From the NCBI RefSeq assembly GCF_002929745.1, contig NZ_PJIQ01000001.1, positions 360,850 to 424,849 of the forward strand: a stretch of DNA of 64,000 nt. Reading direction: 5' to 3'. Shown here one piece after another: positions 39,689 to 48,551 of this stretch (within the stretch, counting starts at the first letter, position 1; every line of letters begins with the position of its first letter). The position numbers and the translations under genes were made by a program. The notes below the pieces were generated by a model. That model saw nothing but the letters and a program-made list of their open reading frames with translations, did not search any database and was not told the origin of the DNA. The DNA is from Arthrobacter sp. B1805. Lineage in GTDB: Bacteria > Actinomycetota > Actinomycetes > Actinomycetales > Micrococcaceae.

Positions 39689-39706
39689 GTTTACGCCCGA
39701 AGTCAA
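39679..39706 (-). promoter_or_regulatory. Predicted xylA-xylB promoter
   Basis: On the minus strand, TTGACT (39706-39701), 16 bases, TATGTT (39684-39679). The -10 is inside the right arm of the 10-9-10 inverted repeat, so operator occupancy blocks it. Confidence 0.75.
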
Positions 39707-39728
39707 GCGGAAGTTGCCGGAGGCCGTA

Positions 39729-40748
39729 TCAGCCGGCCGCCCGCACGCTCGCTCGGGTGACGAGGCGGGTGGACAGTTCGATCCGGGGGCTCTCGACGGC
39801 CTCGCCCCTGATCAGGCGTACAAGCGTCCGGGCTGCGAGCGTGCCCATCTCGGACAGGGGCTGCCGGACGGTCGTCAGCGGGGGAGACGCCCAGCCGGCT
39901 TCCGGCAGGTCGTCGAATCCGATCACGCTCAGGTCGTCCGGGATGCGTAGTCCCTGCTGCCGTGCCGCCTCGTAGACGCCGAGCGCCATCTGGTCACTTG
40001 CGGCGAAGATCGCGCTCGGACGGTCGCGGAGCGCGAGCAGTTCCGTTCCGGCGGAGAATCCCGACTCGTAGTCGAAATCGCCGCTGATGACGAGTGCCGG
40101 GTCGAAGCCGATGCCCGCGGCGTCGAGCCCTGCCCGGTAGCCGTCGAGGCGGGCGCGGCTGCACCAGAGCCCCGGCCGCCCGGCGACGAACCCGATCCGA
40201 CGGTGGTTCTGCTGGATGAGATGCTCGGTGGCCGTGACCGCCCCGGTCCAGTTGGTGGCGCCGATCGTGGGTACCTCGAGGTCCGGAACTCCGGCGGGAT
40301 CCACCACGACCACGGGTAGGTTCAGGCGCTGCAGTTCCGCGTGGAGGAACGAATCCAGGTCGGTGGTGACGAGGATGGCGCCATCACTCGTCCGGGCTCC
40401 CAGGTTGTCGAGCCACTTCCGCGTCGAGTCGGCGCTGCCGCGCCGGTGGATGGCTGACACGACGACGGACAGCCCGTCAGCGTTCAGCGCCTCCTCGACG
40501 CCCCGGATGATCTCGACGGCCCAGGGGCTGTCGAGGTCGTTGAACACGAGGTCGACCAGGCGTGACGGCGCCTGGGTTGCTCCACGGCGGCGGTAGCCGT
40601 ACTCACGAAGCAGGTTCTCGATGCGTTCGCGCGTCGCGGGGGCGACATCGGAGCGACCGTTGAGCACGCGGGACACCGTGGGGACGGATACTCCGGCCGC
40701 CGAGGCGATGGCCGAGATCGTCACGGCTTGCTGGGTGTTCTCCTGCAC
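39729..40748 (-). CDS. LacI-family regulator of the secreted xylanase genes
   Basis: 339 residues from the GTG at 40748, with AGGAGG about 6 nt upstream. LacI HTH ([21 protein letters not shown]) and sugar-binding effector domain ([36 protein letters not shown]). Paralogous to the LacI gene at 28443-29501 through the whole length, but with a different recognition helix (SVPTVSR versus SLSTISK). Divergent from the first xylanase; CCGGAA palindromes lie in the shared gap and are its likely targets. Confidence 0.92.
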   Translation of the reverse strand: MQENTQQAVTISAIASAAGVSVPTVSRVLNGRSDVAPATRERIENLLREYGYRRRGATQAPSRLVDLVFNDLDSPWAVEIIRGVEEALNADGLSVVVSAIHRRGSADSTRKWLDNLGARTSDGAILVTTDLDSFLHAELQRLNLPVVVVDPAGVPDLEVPTIGATNWTGAVTATEHLIQQNHRRIGFVAGRPGLWCSRARLDGYRAGLDAAGIGFDPALVISGDFDYESGFSAGTELLALRDRPSAIFAASDQMALGVYEAARQQGLRIPDDLSVIGFDDLPEAGWASPPLTTVRQPLSEMGTLAARTLVRLIRGEAVESPRIELSTRLVTRASVRAAG

Positions 40749-40811
40749 GAATCCTCCTCGGGCACCCGAAGACGCTGGCGTACACCCCGGGGACATATTT
40801 CCGCCGCACCC

Positions 40812-40841
40812 TTGACCTCACCTGCGCGGTGTTCCTAACCT
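40812..40841 (+). promoter_or_regulatory. Predicted promoter of the first GH10 xylanase
   Basis: TTGACC (40812-40817), 18 bases, TAACCT (40836-40841). Operators begin 12 bases downstream, over the expected transcription start. Confidence 0.6.
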
Positions 40842-40853
40842 ACAGCAACGGTA

Positions 40854-40893
40854 TTTCCGGAAACTTCCGGAAACGTTCCGATCAAAGTATCGG
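40854..40893. promoter_or_regulatory. Cluster of LacI-type operators before the GH10 xylanase
   Basis: Overlapping perfect palindromes: TTTCCGGAAA (40854-40863), CCGGAA-AC-TTCCGG (40857-40870), CGGAA-ACG-TTCCG (40868-40880) and CCGAT-N6-ATCGG (40878-40893). They lie downstream of the predicted promoter and in the gap divergent to the LacI gene. Confidence 0.75.
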
Positions 40894-40927
40894 ACTGCCG
40901 CACCTCAGGTACCTCAAAGGAGAGCTC

Positions 40928-42067
40928 ATGAAGGTTTACCAATCCATTGCCGCGGCAGTCCTGGCTTCGGCGATGATTTTTCCCACCGCGGTCCCCGCCT
41001 TCGCGGCACAGGACCAGAGATCCCAGGCACCGGGCATCCAGAAGCAGGACACCCTCCGGTGGGTCGCGCCGCAGGATCTCAAGATCGGAACGGCCGTTGC
41101 CGGCGGTGGCCACCACGAGACCCAGGGCTATCCCGCTCCGTTCCCGAATGACAAGGAATACCTGCGGCACCTCGCCGCGGAGTTCGACTCGGTGTCGCCC
41201 GAGAACCAGCTCAAGTGGGAGTTCGTGCACCCAGCCCGCGACGCCTACCGTTTCGCCGAGATGGACGCGATCGTCCAGTTCGCACAGGAGAACAAGCAGG
41301 TGGTTCGCGGACATACCCTCTTCTGGCACAGCCAGAACCCCGCATGGCTCGAGCAGGGCAATTTCTCGAAGGACGAACTGCGGGCGATCCTCAAGGAGCA
41401 CATCCAGACCGTCGTGGGTCGGTACGCGGGCAAGATCCAGCAGTGGGATGTCGCCAACGAGATCTTCGACGACAGCGGAAAGCTGCGCACGACCGACAAC
41501 ATCTGGATCCGGGAACTCGGGCCCGAGATCATCGGCGATGCGTTCCGCTGGGCACATGAAGCCGACCCGCAGGCGAAACTGTTCTTCAACGACTACAACG
41601 TGGAGAGCCTGAACGCCAAGAGCGATGCCTACCTCGACCTCATCCCGAAGCTGCAGGCCCAGGGTGTTCCGGTCGACGGCTTCGCCGTCCAAGGGCACCT
41701 CAGCACCCAGTACGGGTTCCCTGCGGACCTCCAGGCGAACCTCCAGCGCTTCGACGACCTGGGGCTCGAGACGGCCATCACCGAGATCGACGTGCGCATG
41801 AGAGTGCCCGCCGGCACCCAGCCGACGGCAGCCCAGCTCGCTGAGCAGGCCTCGTACTACCAGCGTGCCCTCCAGGCGTGCGTGAACGTGGACGAGTGCA
41901 ACTCCTTCACCATCTGGGGATTCACCGACAAGTACTCCTGGGTCCCGGTCTTCTTCGCGAATGAAGGTGAAGCGACGGTCATGTGGAACGACTTCACCCG
42001 CAAGCCGGCCTACTACGCGCTGCAGGACACCCTGGAGCAGGCATCCCCAGGCCGCGGTAACCGCTAG
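40928..42067 (+). CDS. Secreted GH10 endo-1,4-beta-xylanase
   Basis: 379 residues. Sec signal peptide (MKVYQSIAAAVLASAMIF ending PAFA-A), then one GH10 catalytic barrel. The acid/base Glu is in WDVANEIF (about residue 178) and the nucleophile Glu in ITEIDV (about residue 285); substrate-binding segments include HTLFWHSQNPAW and WGFTDKYSW. No carbohydrate-binding module. Retaining xylanase cutting xylan outside the cell to short oligomers. Single gene behind a LacI operator cluster; a hairpin separates it from the next xylanase gene. Confidence 0.96.
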   Translation: MKVYQSIAAAVLASAMIFPTAVPAFAAQDQRSQAPGIQKQDTLRWVAPQDLKIGTAVAGGGHHETQGYPAPFPNDKEYLRHLAAEFDSVSPENQLKWEFVHPARDAYRFAEMDAIVQFAQENKQVVRGHTLFWHSQNPAWLEQGNFSKDELRAILKEHIQTVVGRYAGKIQQWDVANEIFDDSGKLRTTDNIWIRELGPEIIGDAFRWAHEADPQAKLFFNDYNVESLNAKSDAYLDLIPKLQAQGVPVDGFAVQGHLSTQYGFPADLQANLQRFDDLGLETAITEIDVRMRVPAGTQPTAAQLAEQASYYQRALQACVNVDECNSFTIWGFTDKYSWVPVFFANEGEATVMWNDFTRKPAYYALQDTLEQASPGRGNR

Positions 42068-42099
42068 GAACGTGTAGCACCTCCCCCCACAAGAAGCAC

Positions 42100-42130
42100 G
42101 GCGGCCCGTCCCCATCCCGGGGGCGGGCCG
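42100..42130 (+). terminator. Hairpin between the two xylanase genes
   Basis: 13-bp stem, GCGGCCCG (42100-42107) with CGGGCCGC (42123-42130) plus inner C/G pairs, loop of 5. It lies 33 bases after the first xylanase stop. No U-tract, so it may only lower read-through into the fusion gene 17 bases on. Confidence 0.6.
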
Positions 42131-42146
42131 CAACGACAGGAGAATC

Positions 42147-45100
42147 ATGAGACAACGACGTCTGATCGCGGGCGCCACGGCGTTCGGTTTGATGACCGGC
42201 GCCGGCGCGCTCGCGCTGCCGGCTGCCTCCGCCGACGAACCGGCGGTGCTGCTGACGGAAGATTTCGAGGATGGCGACTTCGGCCCGCTGAGCCAGAACG
42301 GTGGGTCCGCGCTGTCGATCGTCGATGCCGACGGCGACAAGGCCCTGCTGGTACAGGGCAGGGCGAACGACTACGACGGCTTCAAGACGCCGGCCAACCT
42401 CTTGCAGGCGGGAGGCAGCTACACCTTCTCCGCGCAGGTCAAGCTCTCGGCGGCAGCAGGCACGACGACGTCGGCCCGGTTCGTCGTGGAGCCCGCCTAC
42501 ACGTGGGTCGGCAACACCTCCGTCTCGGCGGACGCGTGGACGACTGTGACGGGAACCTTCAATGCCCCTGCCGGTGCCAGCCCTGCCGCGCTGCGGGCCT
42601 ACCTCGGAACAGGAAATCTGAGTGCGCCCTATGACTACCTCGTGGACGACGTCGTGATCAGCGGTACGGGTGCACCTGCTGACGGCGGCGCCTGGCAGCC
42701 CACCCCCGATCCGGCCTTCGTTCCCGGCGGTGCGACCAATCCGACGACAACGCCCCTCGCAGCCGCTCGCGGCACGGGCAATGTCGCAGCCCTGACGTTC
42801 GACGACGGCCCGAACCCGGGTGAGACCACCGCCCTCCTCGACTTCCTGAAGGACAAGGGAATCACCGCGACGTTCTGCGTCATCGGACAGAACGTGACGG
42901 CACCGGGCGGCACCGAGTTGCTGCGCCGCATCGTCGCCGAGGGGCATACTCTCTGCAACCACGGTACGTCCTACGCGGACATGGGATCCTGGACGCAGGC
43001 GCAGGTCGAGGCCGATCTCAAGGAGAACCTCCGGATCATCCGGGCAGCCGCAGGTGATTCAGCGCTGCAGGTGCCGTACTTCCGGGCGCCGAACGGTAGC
43101 TGGGGTTCTACCGGCGAGGTGGCCTCCGCCCTCGGCATGCAGCCGCTGGGCCTCGGTAAGGTCATCTCCGACTGGGACGGCAACGATCTCAGCGAGGCGA
43201 CCCTCACAGCCAACCTTCGCGAGGCCTTCAGCCCCGGCGCTGTGGTCCTAGCCCACGACGGCGGCGGCGACCGCTCGAACACCGTCAAGGCCGTGGCCAC
43301 GGTCGTCACGGAGAAGATCGCGGAGGGCTGGACCTTCACGCTCCCTCAGGGGGGCGTGGCAGACGCGCCCGCCGGTGTCACCTCCGACTTCGAGACGGGT
43401 ACCGACGGTTGGACTGCGCGTGGCGACGGCGTACAGATCGCTGCAAGCAGCGACGCCCACTCCGGCACCGGCAGCCTGCTCGTGACCAACCGTACCCAGC
43501 CCTGGCACGGCGCCGCCCTCGACGTGACCGTGGGCATGCCTGTCGGTACGGCGGTGGAGATCTCGGTATGGGCGAAGCTCGCACCGGGTCAGTCGCCGGC
43601 GTCGCTCAAGGTCTCCGTGCAGCGGGACAACGGCGGGGGAAGCGCGTACGACGGCGTCGCCGGTGCCGGTGCCTCGGTCACCGCGGACGGCTGGACACAG
43701 CTCAGGGGCACCTACACTCTCGGCGCTGCCGCGGACAAGGCGCAGGTGTACGTCGAAGGACCGGCCGGTGTCAGCTTCCTGCTGGACGACTTCAGCCTTG
43801 CCGCGATCGTCGAGAAGCCCATCCAGACCGACGTTCCCGGGCTGAAGGACGTCCTCGGCGCCGGGGGGATCGAGCACGTCGGTGTGGCCATCGACGCGCG
43901 GGAGACCGTCGGCACGGCCGCGGACCTGGTGCGCAAGCACTTCAACGCGTTCACACCCGAGAATGCCGGCAAGCCGGAGAGCGTGCAGCCTGTCGAGGGA
44001 CAGTTCGCGTTCACGCAGCTCGACCAGCTGCTGGACTTCGCGGACGCCAACGATATCCAGGTGTACGGACACGTCCTTGCCTGGCACTCGCAGACCCCGG
44101 CCTGGTTCTTCAAGGACGGCACGCGGGATCTCACCAACAGTGCGGCAGATCAGGCGCTTCTCAAGGCCCGGATGGAAGCGCACATCAGGGGCATCGCGGA
44201 CCACATCGACGCGCGCTACCCCAACGGGGACAGCCCCATCTGGGCGTGGGACGTCGTGAACGAGGTCATCGCCGACGGCGATACGGCCAACCCGCACGAC
44301 ATGCGCGACAGCCGCTGGTTCCAGGTCCTCGGCGAGGGATTCGTGGACGAGGCCTTCCGACTCGCCGACCGCTACTTCCCGAATGCAGCCCTGTTCATCA
44401 ACGACTACAACACGGAGATGCCGGAGAAGCGCGCCGACTACCTCGAGCTGATCGGAGCACTCAAGGCCCGGAGCGTGCCCATCGACGGCGTCGGTCACCA
44501 GGCCCACGTCGACGTAGCGCGTCCGGTGCAGTGGCTCGAGGACTCCATCAAGGCCGTAGAGGCACTGGACCCGAAGCTCCTGCAGGCCATCACGGAGCTC
44601 GACGTGAACTCGTCCACTGAGAATCAGGGCGCCGATGTCAGCGGCGCTCCGGCGGACCCGTACAGTCCCGCATTCGAGGACGACGCCGACGCAGCTGCGG
44701 AGGTCGGCTACTACTACCGCGACCTCTTCGCGATGCTGCGGGAGCACAACGCGTCCGTCGATTCGGTCACCTTCTGGGGCATCAGCAACGCCCGGACATG
44801 GCTCCGCACCTGGCCGATGGCACGTCCCTGGGAGCAGCCGCTGCCTTTCGACGATGAGCTGCAGGTCACCCCGGCCTACTGGGGGATCGTCGACCCGAGC
44901 CGCCTGCCTGCCCGTCCGGCGGACGTGCTGCCGCCGCGGATCGCCGACCAGTCGGACATCCGGGCGGTGTCGAACGGTGCCAGCGGGGTCAAGGTGAACT
45001 ACTCCCTGCCGTCCGCCATCGACACGCTCGACGGCCCCGTGCAGTTGACCTGCACGCCTGCCCCGGGCACGCGTTTCCCGGTCGGCACCACCACGGTGAC

Positions 45101-45185
45101 GTGCACGGCGACGGACAGAGTGGGCAACACCCGCACCACGTCGTTCGACGTCATCGTGACCCGCAAGCAGGCCGGTAGGCCCTGA
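42147..45185 (+). CDS. Secreted multidomain CE4 deacetylase/esterase - GH10 xylanase
   Basis: 1012 residues. Order: signal peptide (1-29), a CBM4/9-like domain (about 33-165), a CE4 NodB domain (about 205-390), a second CBM4/9-like domain (about 405-545), a GH10 domain (about 560-910), and a C-terminal HYR-like domain. CE4 motifs: TFDDGPN, CNHGTSYADM, RAPNGSWG, DWDGND and LAHDGGGDRS. In GH10, the acid/base Glu is in WDVVNEV (about 701) and the nucleophile in ITELDV (about 815). The likely joint action is to remove acetyl groups and cut acetylated xylan. In the CE4 His motif the usual second His (HxxxH) is Tyr, so activity may differ. AGGAG precedes the ATG. Confidence 0.93.
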   Translation: MRQRRLIAGATAFGLMTGAGALALPAASADEPAVLLTEDFEDGDFGPLSQNGGSALSIVDADGDKALLVQGRANDYDGFKTPANLLQAGGSYTFSAQVKLSAAAGTTTSARFVVEPAYTWVGNTSVSADAWTTVTGTFNAPAGASPAALRAYLGTGNLSAPYDYLVDDVVISGTGAPADGGAWQPTPDPAFVPGGATNPTTTPLAAARGTGNVAALTFDDGPNPGETTALLDFLKDKGITATFCVIGQNVTAPGGTELLRRIVAEGHTLCNHGTSYADMGSWTQAQVEADLKENLRIIRAAAGDSALQVPYFRAPNGSWGSTGEVASALGMQPLGLGKVISDWDGNDLSEATLTANLREAFSPGAVVLAHDGGGDRSNTVKAVATVVTEKIAEGWTFTLPQGGVADAPAGVTSDFETGTDGWTARGDGVQIAASSDAHSGTGSLLVTNRTQPWHGAALDVTVGMPVGTAVEISVWAKLAPGQSPASLKVSVQRDNGGGSAYDGVAGAGASVTADGWTQLRGTYTLGAAADKAQVYVEGPAGVSFLLDDFSLAAIVEKPIQTDVPGLKDVLGAGGIEHVGVAIDARETVGTAADLVRKHFNAFTPENAGKPESVQPVEGQFAFTQLDQLLDFADANDIQVYGHVLAWHSQTPAWFFKDGTRDLTNSAADQALLKARMEAHIRGIADHIDARYPNGDSPIWAWDVVNEVIADGDTANPHDMRDSRWFQVLGEGFVDEAFRLADRYFPNAALFINDYNTEMPEKRADYLELIGALKARSVPIDGVGHQAHVDVARPVQWLEDSIKAVEALDPKLLQAITELDVNSSTENQGADVSGAPADPYSPAFEDDADAAAEVGYYYRDLFAMLREHNASVDSVTFWGISNARTWLRTWPMARPWEQPLPFDDELQVTPAYWGIVDPSRLPARPADVLPPRIADQSDIRAVSNGASGVKVNYSLPSAIDTLDGPVQLTCTPAPGTRFPVGTTTVTCTATDRVGNTRTTSFDVIVTRKQAGRP

Positions 45186-45312
45186 CGGTCCGGGACTGAC
45201 CAGCGATGTCGCACGAGTTCGTGAGGTTGCGGCTTCCATCCCATTCCGGCACCTCGACGAGTGGGGATGTTCGAACGTGCCCACTCCGAGTCGAGCGGGA
45301 GTGGAAGATTCG

Positions 45313-46437
45313 TCAGGCGTAGGCGCCGACCAGCCGCACTGATCCGCCGTCGACGCCCTTGGCGCCCTGCACGTAGTCCGGTCCGTCCGTGCTTCCGGTA
45401 CCCGCGGCCTGCACCGTGCCCATTACCCACGAGGGGACACCAGCGGCATTCAGCTGGGCCAGCGCGGTGTCGGCACCCGCTGCTCCGACGATCGCCACCA
45501 TTCCCACTCCGAGGTTGAGGGTGCGCTCGAGGTCCGGCAGGGGCACGTTGCCGAGCTGCGAGACGAGGGTGAAGATCGGGGGCAGGCCCCAGGTGGCACG
45601 GTCCACCGTTGCCTCCAGCCCGCGGGGAAGGACACGCGCGAGGTTCGCTGCGAGTCCACCGCCCGTGACGTGGCTGAAGCCGTGCACCTGGGCGGCGTCG
45701 TTCCGGGCCAGCGCGAGGCAGTCCGCGGCGTAGACGCGCGTGGGTTCCAGGAGCTCCTCACCGAGCGTCCGGCCCAGTTCGGATACCTGCCGGTCGAGGG
45801 CCCAGCCCGCCTGGTTGATGACGCGCCGCACGAGGGAGTAGCCGTTGGAGTGCAGGCCCGACGACGCCATCCCGATGACGACGTCGCCCGGGCGGACACG
45901 GTCGGGTCCGAGGACGCGATCGGCTTCGACGACACCCGTAGCAGCGCCGGCGACGTCGTACTCGTGCTCACCCAGCAGGCCCGGATGTTCGGCCGTCTCG
46001 CCACCGACCAGGGCGGTACCGGCCGCCGAGCAGCCTGCCGCGATGCCGCGGACGATGTCGGCGATCCGCTCGGGGACCACCTTCCCGCACGCGATGTAGT
46101 CCGTCATGAAGAGCGGCTCCGCACCGACCACCACGATGTCGTCCACGACCATCCCCACGAGGTCGAAACCGATGGTGTCGTGGATGTCCATGGCCTGCGC
46201 GATGGCGACTTTGGTGCCCACTCCGTCGGTGGACGTCGCGAGGAGCGGCCGCGTGTACGTCAGGAGGCGGGAGACGTCGAAGAGACCCGCGAAGCCGCCG
46301 ACCCCACCGATGACCTGCTCCCCGTGCGTCGCGCGGACGGCATCCTTCATGAGCTCGACGGCGCGGTCACCCGCTTCGACGTCCACTCCTGCACTGGCAT
46401 AGGTGATGGGATTGGACATCTGGTCCTCGAGGCTCAT
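45313..46437 (-). CDS. purM: Phosphoribosylformylglycinamidine cyclo-ligase
   Basis: 374 residues. Forms AIR from FGAM with ATP in de novo purine synthesis. Characteristic segments: TYASAGVDVEAGD near the start, STDGVGTKVAIA, GMASSGLHSNGYSLVR and FSHVTGGGLAANLARVLP. Its ATG at 46437 overlaps the purF stop (ATGA), so it is translationally coupled to purF. An in-frame Met six codons later is a possible alternative start. Confidence 0.96.
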   Translation of the reverse strand: MSLEDQMSNPITYASAGVDVEAGDRAVELMKDAVRATHGEQVIGGVGGFAGLFDVSRLLTYTRPLLATSTDGVGTKVAIAQAMDIHDTIGFDLVGMVVDDIVVVGAEPLFMTDYIACGKVVPERIADIVRGIAAGCSAAGTALVGGETAEHPGLLGEHEYDVAGAATGVVEADRVLGPDRVRPGDVVIGMASSGLHSNGYSLVRRVINQAGWALDRQVSELGRTLGEELLEPTRVYAADCLALARNDAAQVHGFSHVTGGGLAANLARVLPRGLEATVDRATWGLPPIFTLVSQLGNVPLPDLERTLNLGVGMVAIVGAAGADTALAQLNAAGVPSWVMGTVQAAGTGSTDGPDYVQGAKGVDGGSVRLVGAYA

Positions 46438-47993
46438 ACCCGCTCTTTCTTGTCTTCGTCAGTCAGTACGGCTTCGAACTCGGCGTCCGGTCCGGGGTCG
46501 CATCCCGTGGCGCCGGATTTGTCGGCCGGGTTGGAGCGCTCCAGCAGGTTCTTGCCGAGGCGGTCGTCGTCGGGCAGTTCGATCGGGTAGCTCCCGGTGA
46601 AGCACGCGGTGCACAGGCGCTCGCGCGGTTGCTGGGTCGCGTCGATCATGCCGTCCTCGGAGATGTACGCGAGGCTGTCGGCTCCGATGGACGTGCTGAT
46701 CTCGTCGATCGCAGCGCCGTTGGCGATGAGTTCGGCGCGGGAGGCGAAGTCGATGCCGTAGAAGCATGGCCAGCGCACGGGCGGCGAGGAGATCTTGACG
46801 TGGACCTCGGCTGCGCCGGCTTCGCGCAGCATCCGGACGACGGCTCGCTGCGTGTTGCCGCGGACGATCGAATCGTCGACGACGATGATGCGCTTGCCGC
46901 GGATGACGGACTCGAGGGCGTTCAGTTTGAGCCGGATGCCGAGCTGGCGCAGGGTCTGGCTGGGCTGGATGAACGTCCGGCCCACGTAGGCGTTCTTGAC
47001 GAAGCCGTGGGCGAACGGGATACCCGATTGTTCCGCGAAGCCGACGGCGGCCGGCGTGCCGGATTCGGGGACGGGGATCACGATGTCCGCCTGCGCCGAG
47101 TTCTCGCGGGCCAGCTGGCGGCCCATCTCGACGCGGGACTCGTAGACCGAGCGGCCGGCGATCGCGGCGTCCGGCCGGGCGAGGTACACGTACTCGAAGA
47201 CGCAGCCGGCGGCGGTCGGAGTGGCGAAGCGGCTGCTGCGCACGCCGTCCTCGTCAATCGCGATGAACTCGCCGGGCTCGATCTCGCGGATGTAGCTCGC
47301 GCCCACGGTCGCGAGGGCGGCCTGCTCGGAGGCAACCACCCAGCCGCGCTCGAGGCGGCCGAGGACGAGGGGACGGACTCCATAGGCGTCGCGGGCGGCA
47401 TAGAGGGTTCCTTCGTCCATGAAGACGAAGCAGAAGGCACCGCGGATGCTGGGTAGGAGCTCCATGGCCGTCTCCTCCAGCGAGCGGCCGTCATTGCCGG
47501 CGAGGAGTGCGGTGACGAGTGCGGTGTCCGTCGTGTTGCCCTGGGCCAGCTCCCCGGAGCGGGGTTTGCCATGCCGGGCGAGGACCATGTCGTAGAGCTC
47601 GGCGGAGTTGGTCAGGTTGCCGTTGTGCGCCAGGGCGACGGTTCCGGCCGCGGTTGCACCGAGCGTGGGCTGTGCGTTGGCCCAGTGCGAGGATCCGGTG
47701 GTGGAGTAGCGGCAGTGACCGACGGCGATGTGCCCGGTCAGGGTGTTGAGTGTCGCCTCGTCGAAGACCTGGGATACAAGGCCCATGTCCTTGTAGACGT
47801 TGATGCGCCGGCCGTCGCTCGTCGCGATGCCTGCGGACTCCTGGCCGCGGTGCTGCAACGCGTACAGCCCGTAGTAGGTGAGCTTGGCCACCTCCTCGCC
47901 GGGCGCCCAGACGCCGAAAACACCGCAGGCATCCTGTGGTCCTTTTTCGCCGGGAAGTAGATCATGGGAGAGTTGTCCGTCGCCGCGCACCAT
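46434..47993 (-). CDS. purF: Amidophosphoribosyltransferase
   Basis: 519 residues. First committed step of purine synthesis (PRPP plus glutamine to phosphoribosylamine). A short propeptide is cleaved before the nucleophile Cys 23 (QDACGVFGVW), as in B. subtilis-type enzymes that carry a 4Fe-4S cluster; CTACF near the C-terminus fits the cluster ligands. The PRPP-binding loop is IIVVDDSIVRGNT. The N-terminal Ntn glutaminase domain is complete. First gene of a purF-purM operon on the minus strand. Confidence 0.97.
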   Translation of the reverse strand: MVRGDGQLSHDLLPGEKGPQDACGVFGVWAPGEEVAKLTYYGLYALQHRGQESAGIATSDGRRINVYKDMGLVSQVFDEATLNTLTGHIAVGHCRYSTTGSSHWANAQPTLGATAAGTVALAHNGNLTNSAELYDMVLARHGKPRSGELAQGNTTDTALVTALLAGNDGRSLEETAMELLPSIRGAFCFVFMDEGTLYAARDAYGVRPLVLGRLERGWVVASEQAALATVGASYIREIEPGEFIAIDEDGVRSSRFATPTAAGCVFEYVYLARPDAAIAGRSVYESRVEMGRQLARENSAQADIVIPVPESGTPAAVGFAEQSGIPFAHGFVKNAYVGRTFIQPSQTLRQLGIRLKLNALESVIRGKRIIVVDDSIVRGNTQRAVVRMLREAGAAEVHVKISSPPVRWPCFYGIDFASRAELIANGAAIDEISTSIGADSLAYISEDGMIDATQQPRERLCTACFTGSYPIELPDDDRLGKNLLERSNPADKSGATGCDPGPDAEFEAVLTDEDKKERV

Positions 47994-48076
47994 GGGCCCA
48001 TTCTCTCACGGCGGGCAATGCCGCCCTCGCGGGAGGGAAGCCGGCGTCGTGCCGACGCGGGAGCCGGCGCTGGGTC

Positions 48077-48532
48077 TCAGGCGGCGTCGTCGTCGTACGT
48101 GCGTTCCGCCCGGGCCCGCTCCGCCTTCCTCACGCTCCGCCGGTCGAAGATCAGCACGAGCAGCGCCGCGAGCAGCAGGCCCGGGATGGCGAAGGCCACG
48201 GTGAAGAAACCGAGGATGGACTCGCGGGTGAGCGTGGGATCGGCCGGGCCGGTATAGGCGACCACGAGTGCTCCGAGGAAACCGAGGATCGCGCCGATCG
48301 CCATGAAGGGCACGAACTTTGGCGCTCTCCGGACGGTCACCTCGCGGTAGGCGGGAGCCTCGGCGACGGGAGCGGCGCCGGGAGCCTCCGCGACGGAAGC
48401 GGCGTCGACCTCGGGGACCGACGCCGGAGCAACACCGCGGTCGGCGGGTGCGGGCTGCCGGTCCGCAGGCACCGCGCCGCGCGTGTCAGGCTGCTCGGGA
48501 GTGCTGTTCGGCGAGTGCTGCTCGGAGGTCAT
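48077..48532 (-). CDS. Small membrane protein, uncharacterised
   Basis: 151 residues. The first ~65 are disordered and Pro/Ala-rich, followed by two transmembrane helices (FVPFMAIGAILGFLGALVVAY and ILGFFTVAFAIPGLLLAALLVLIF, each one span) and a basic tail (DRRSVRKAERARAER). It lies upstream of purF on the same strand, 83 bases away. Function unknown. Confidence 0.75.
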   Translation of the reverse strand: MTSEQHSPNSTPEQPDTRGAVPADRQPAPADRGVAPASVPEVDAASVAEAPGAAPVAEAPAYREVTVRRAPKFVPFMAIGAILGFLGALVVAYTGPADPTLTRESILGFFTVAFAIPGLLLAALLVLIFDRRSVRKAERARAERTYDDDAA

Positions 48533-48551
48533 GGTTTAAGGCTACCGGGCA

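Noticed and set aside
43248-45284. 678-codon minus-strand frame opposite the CE4-GH10 gene
   Set aside because: The plus-strand protein has intact catalytic motifs; the antisense reading has no domain pattern.
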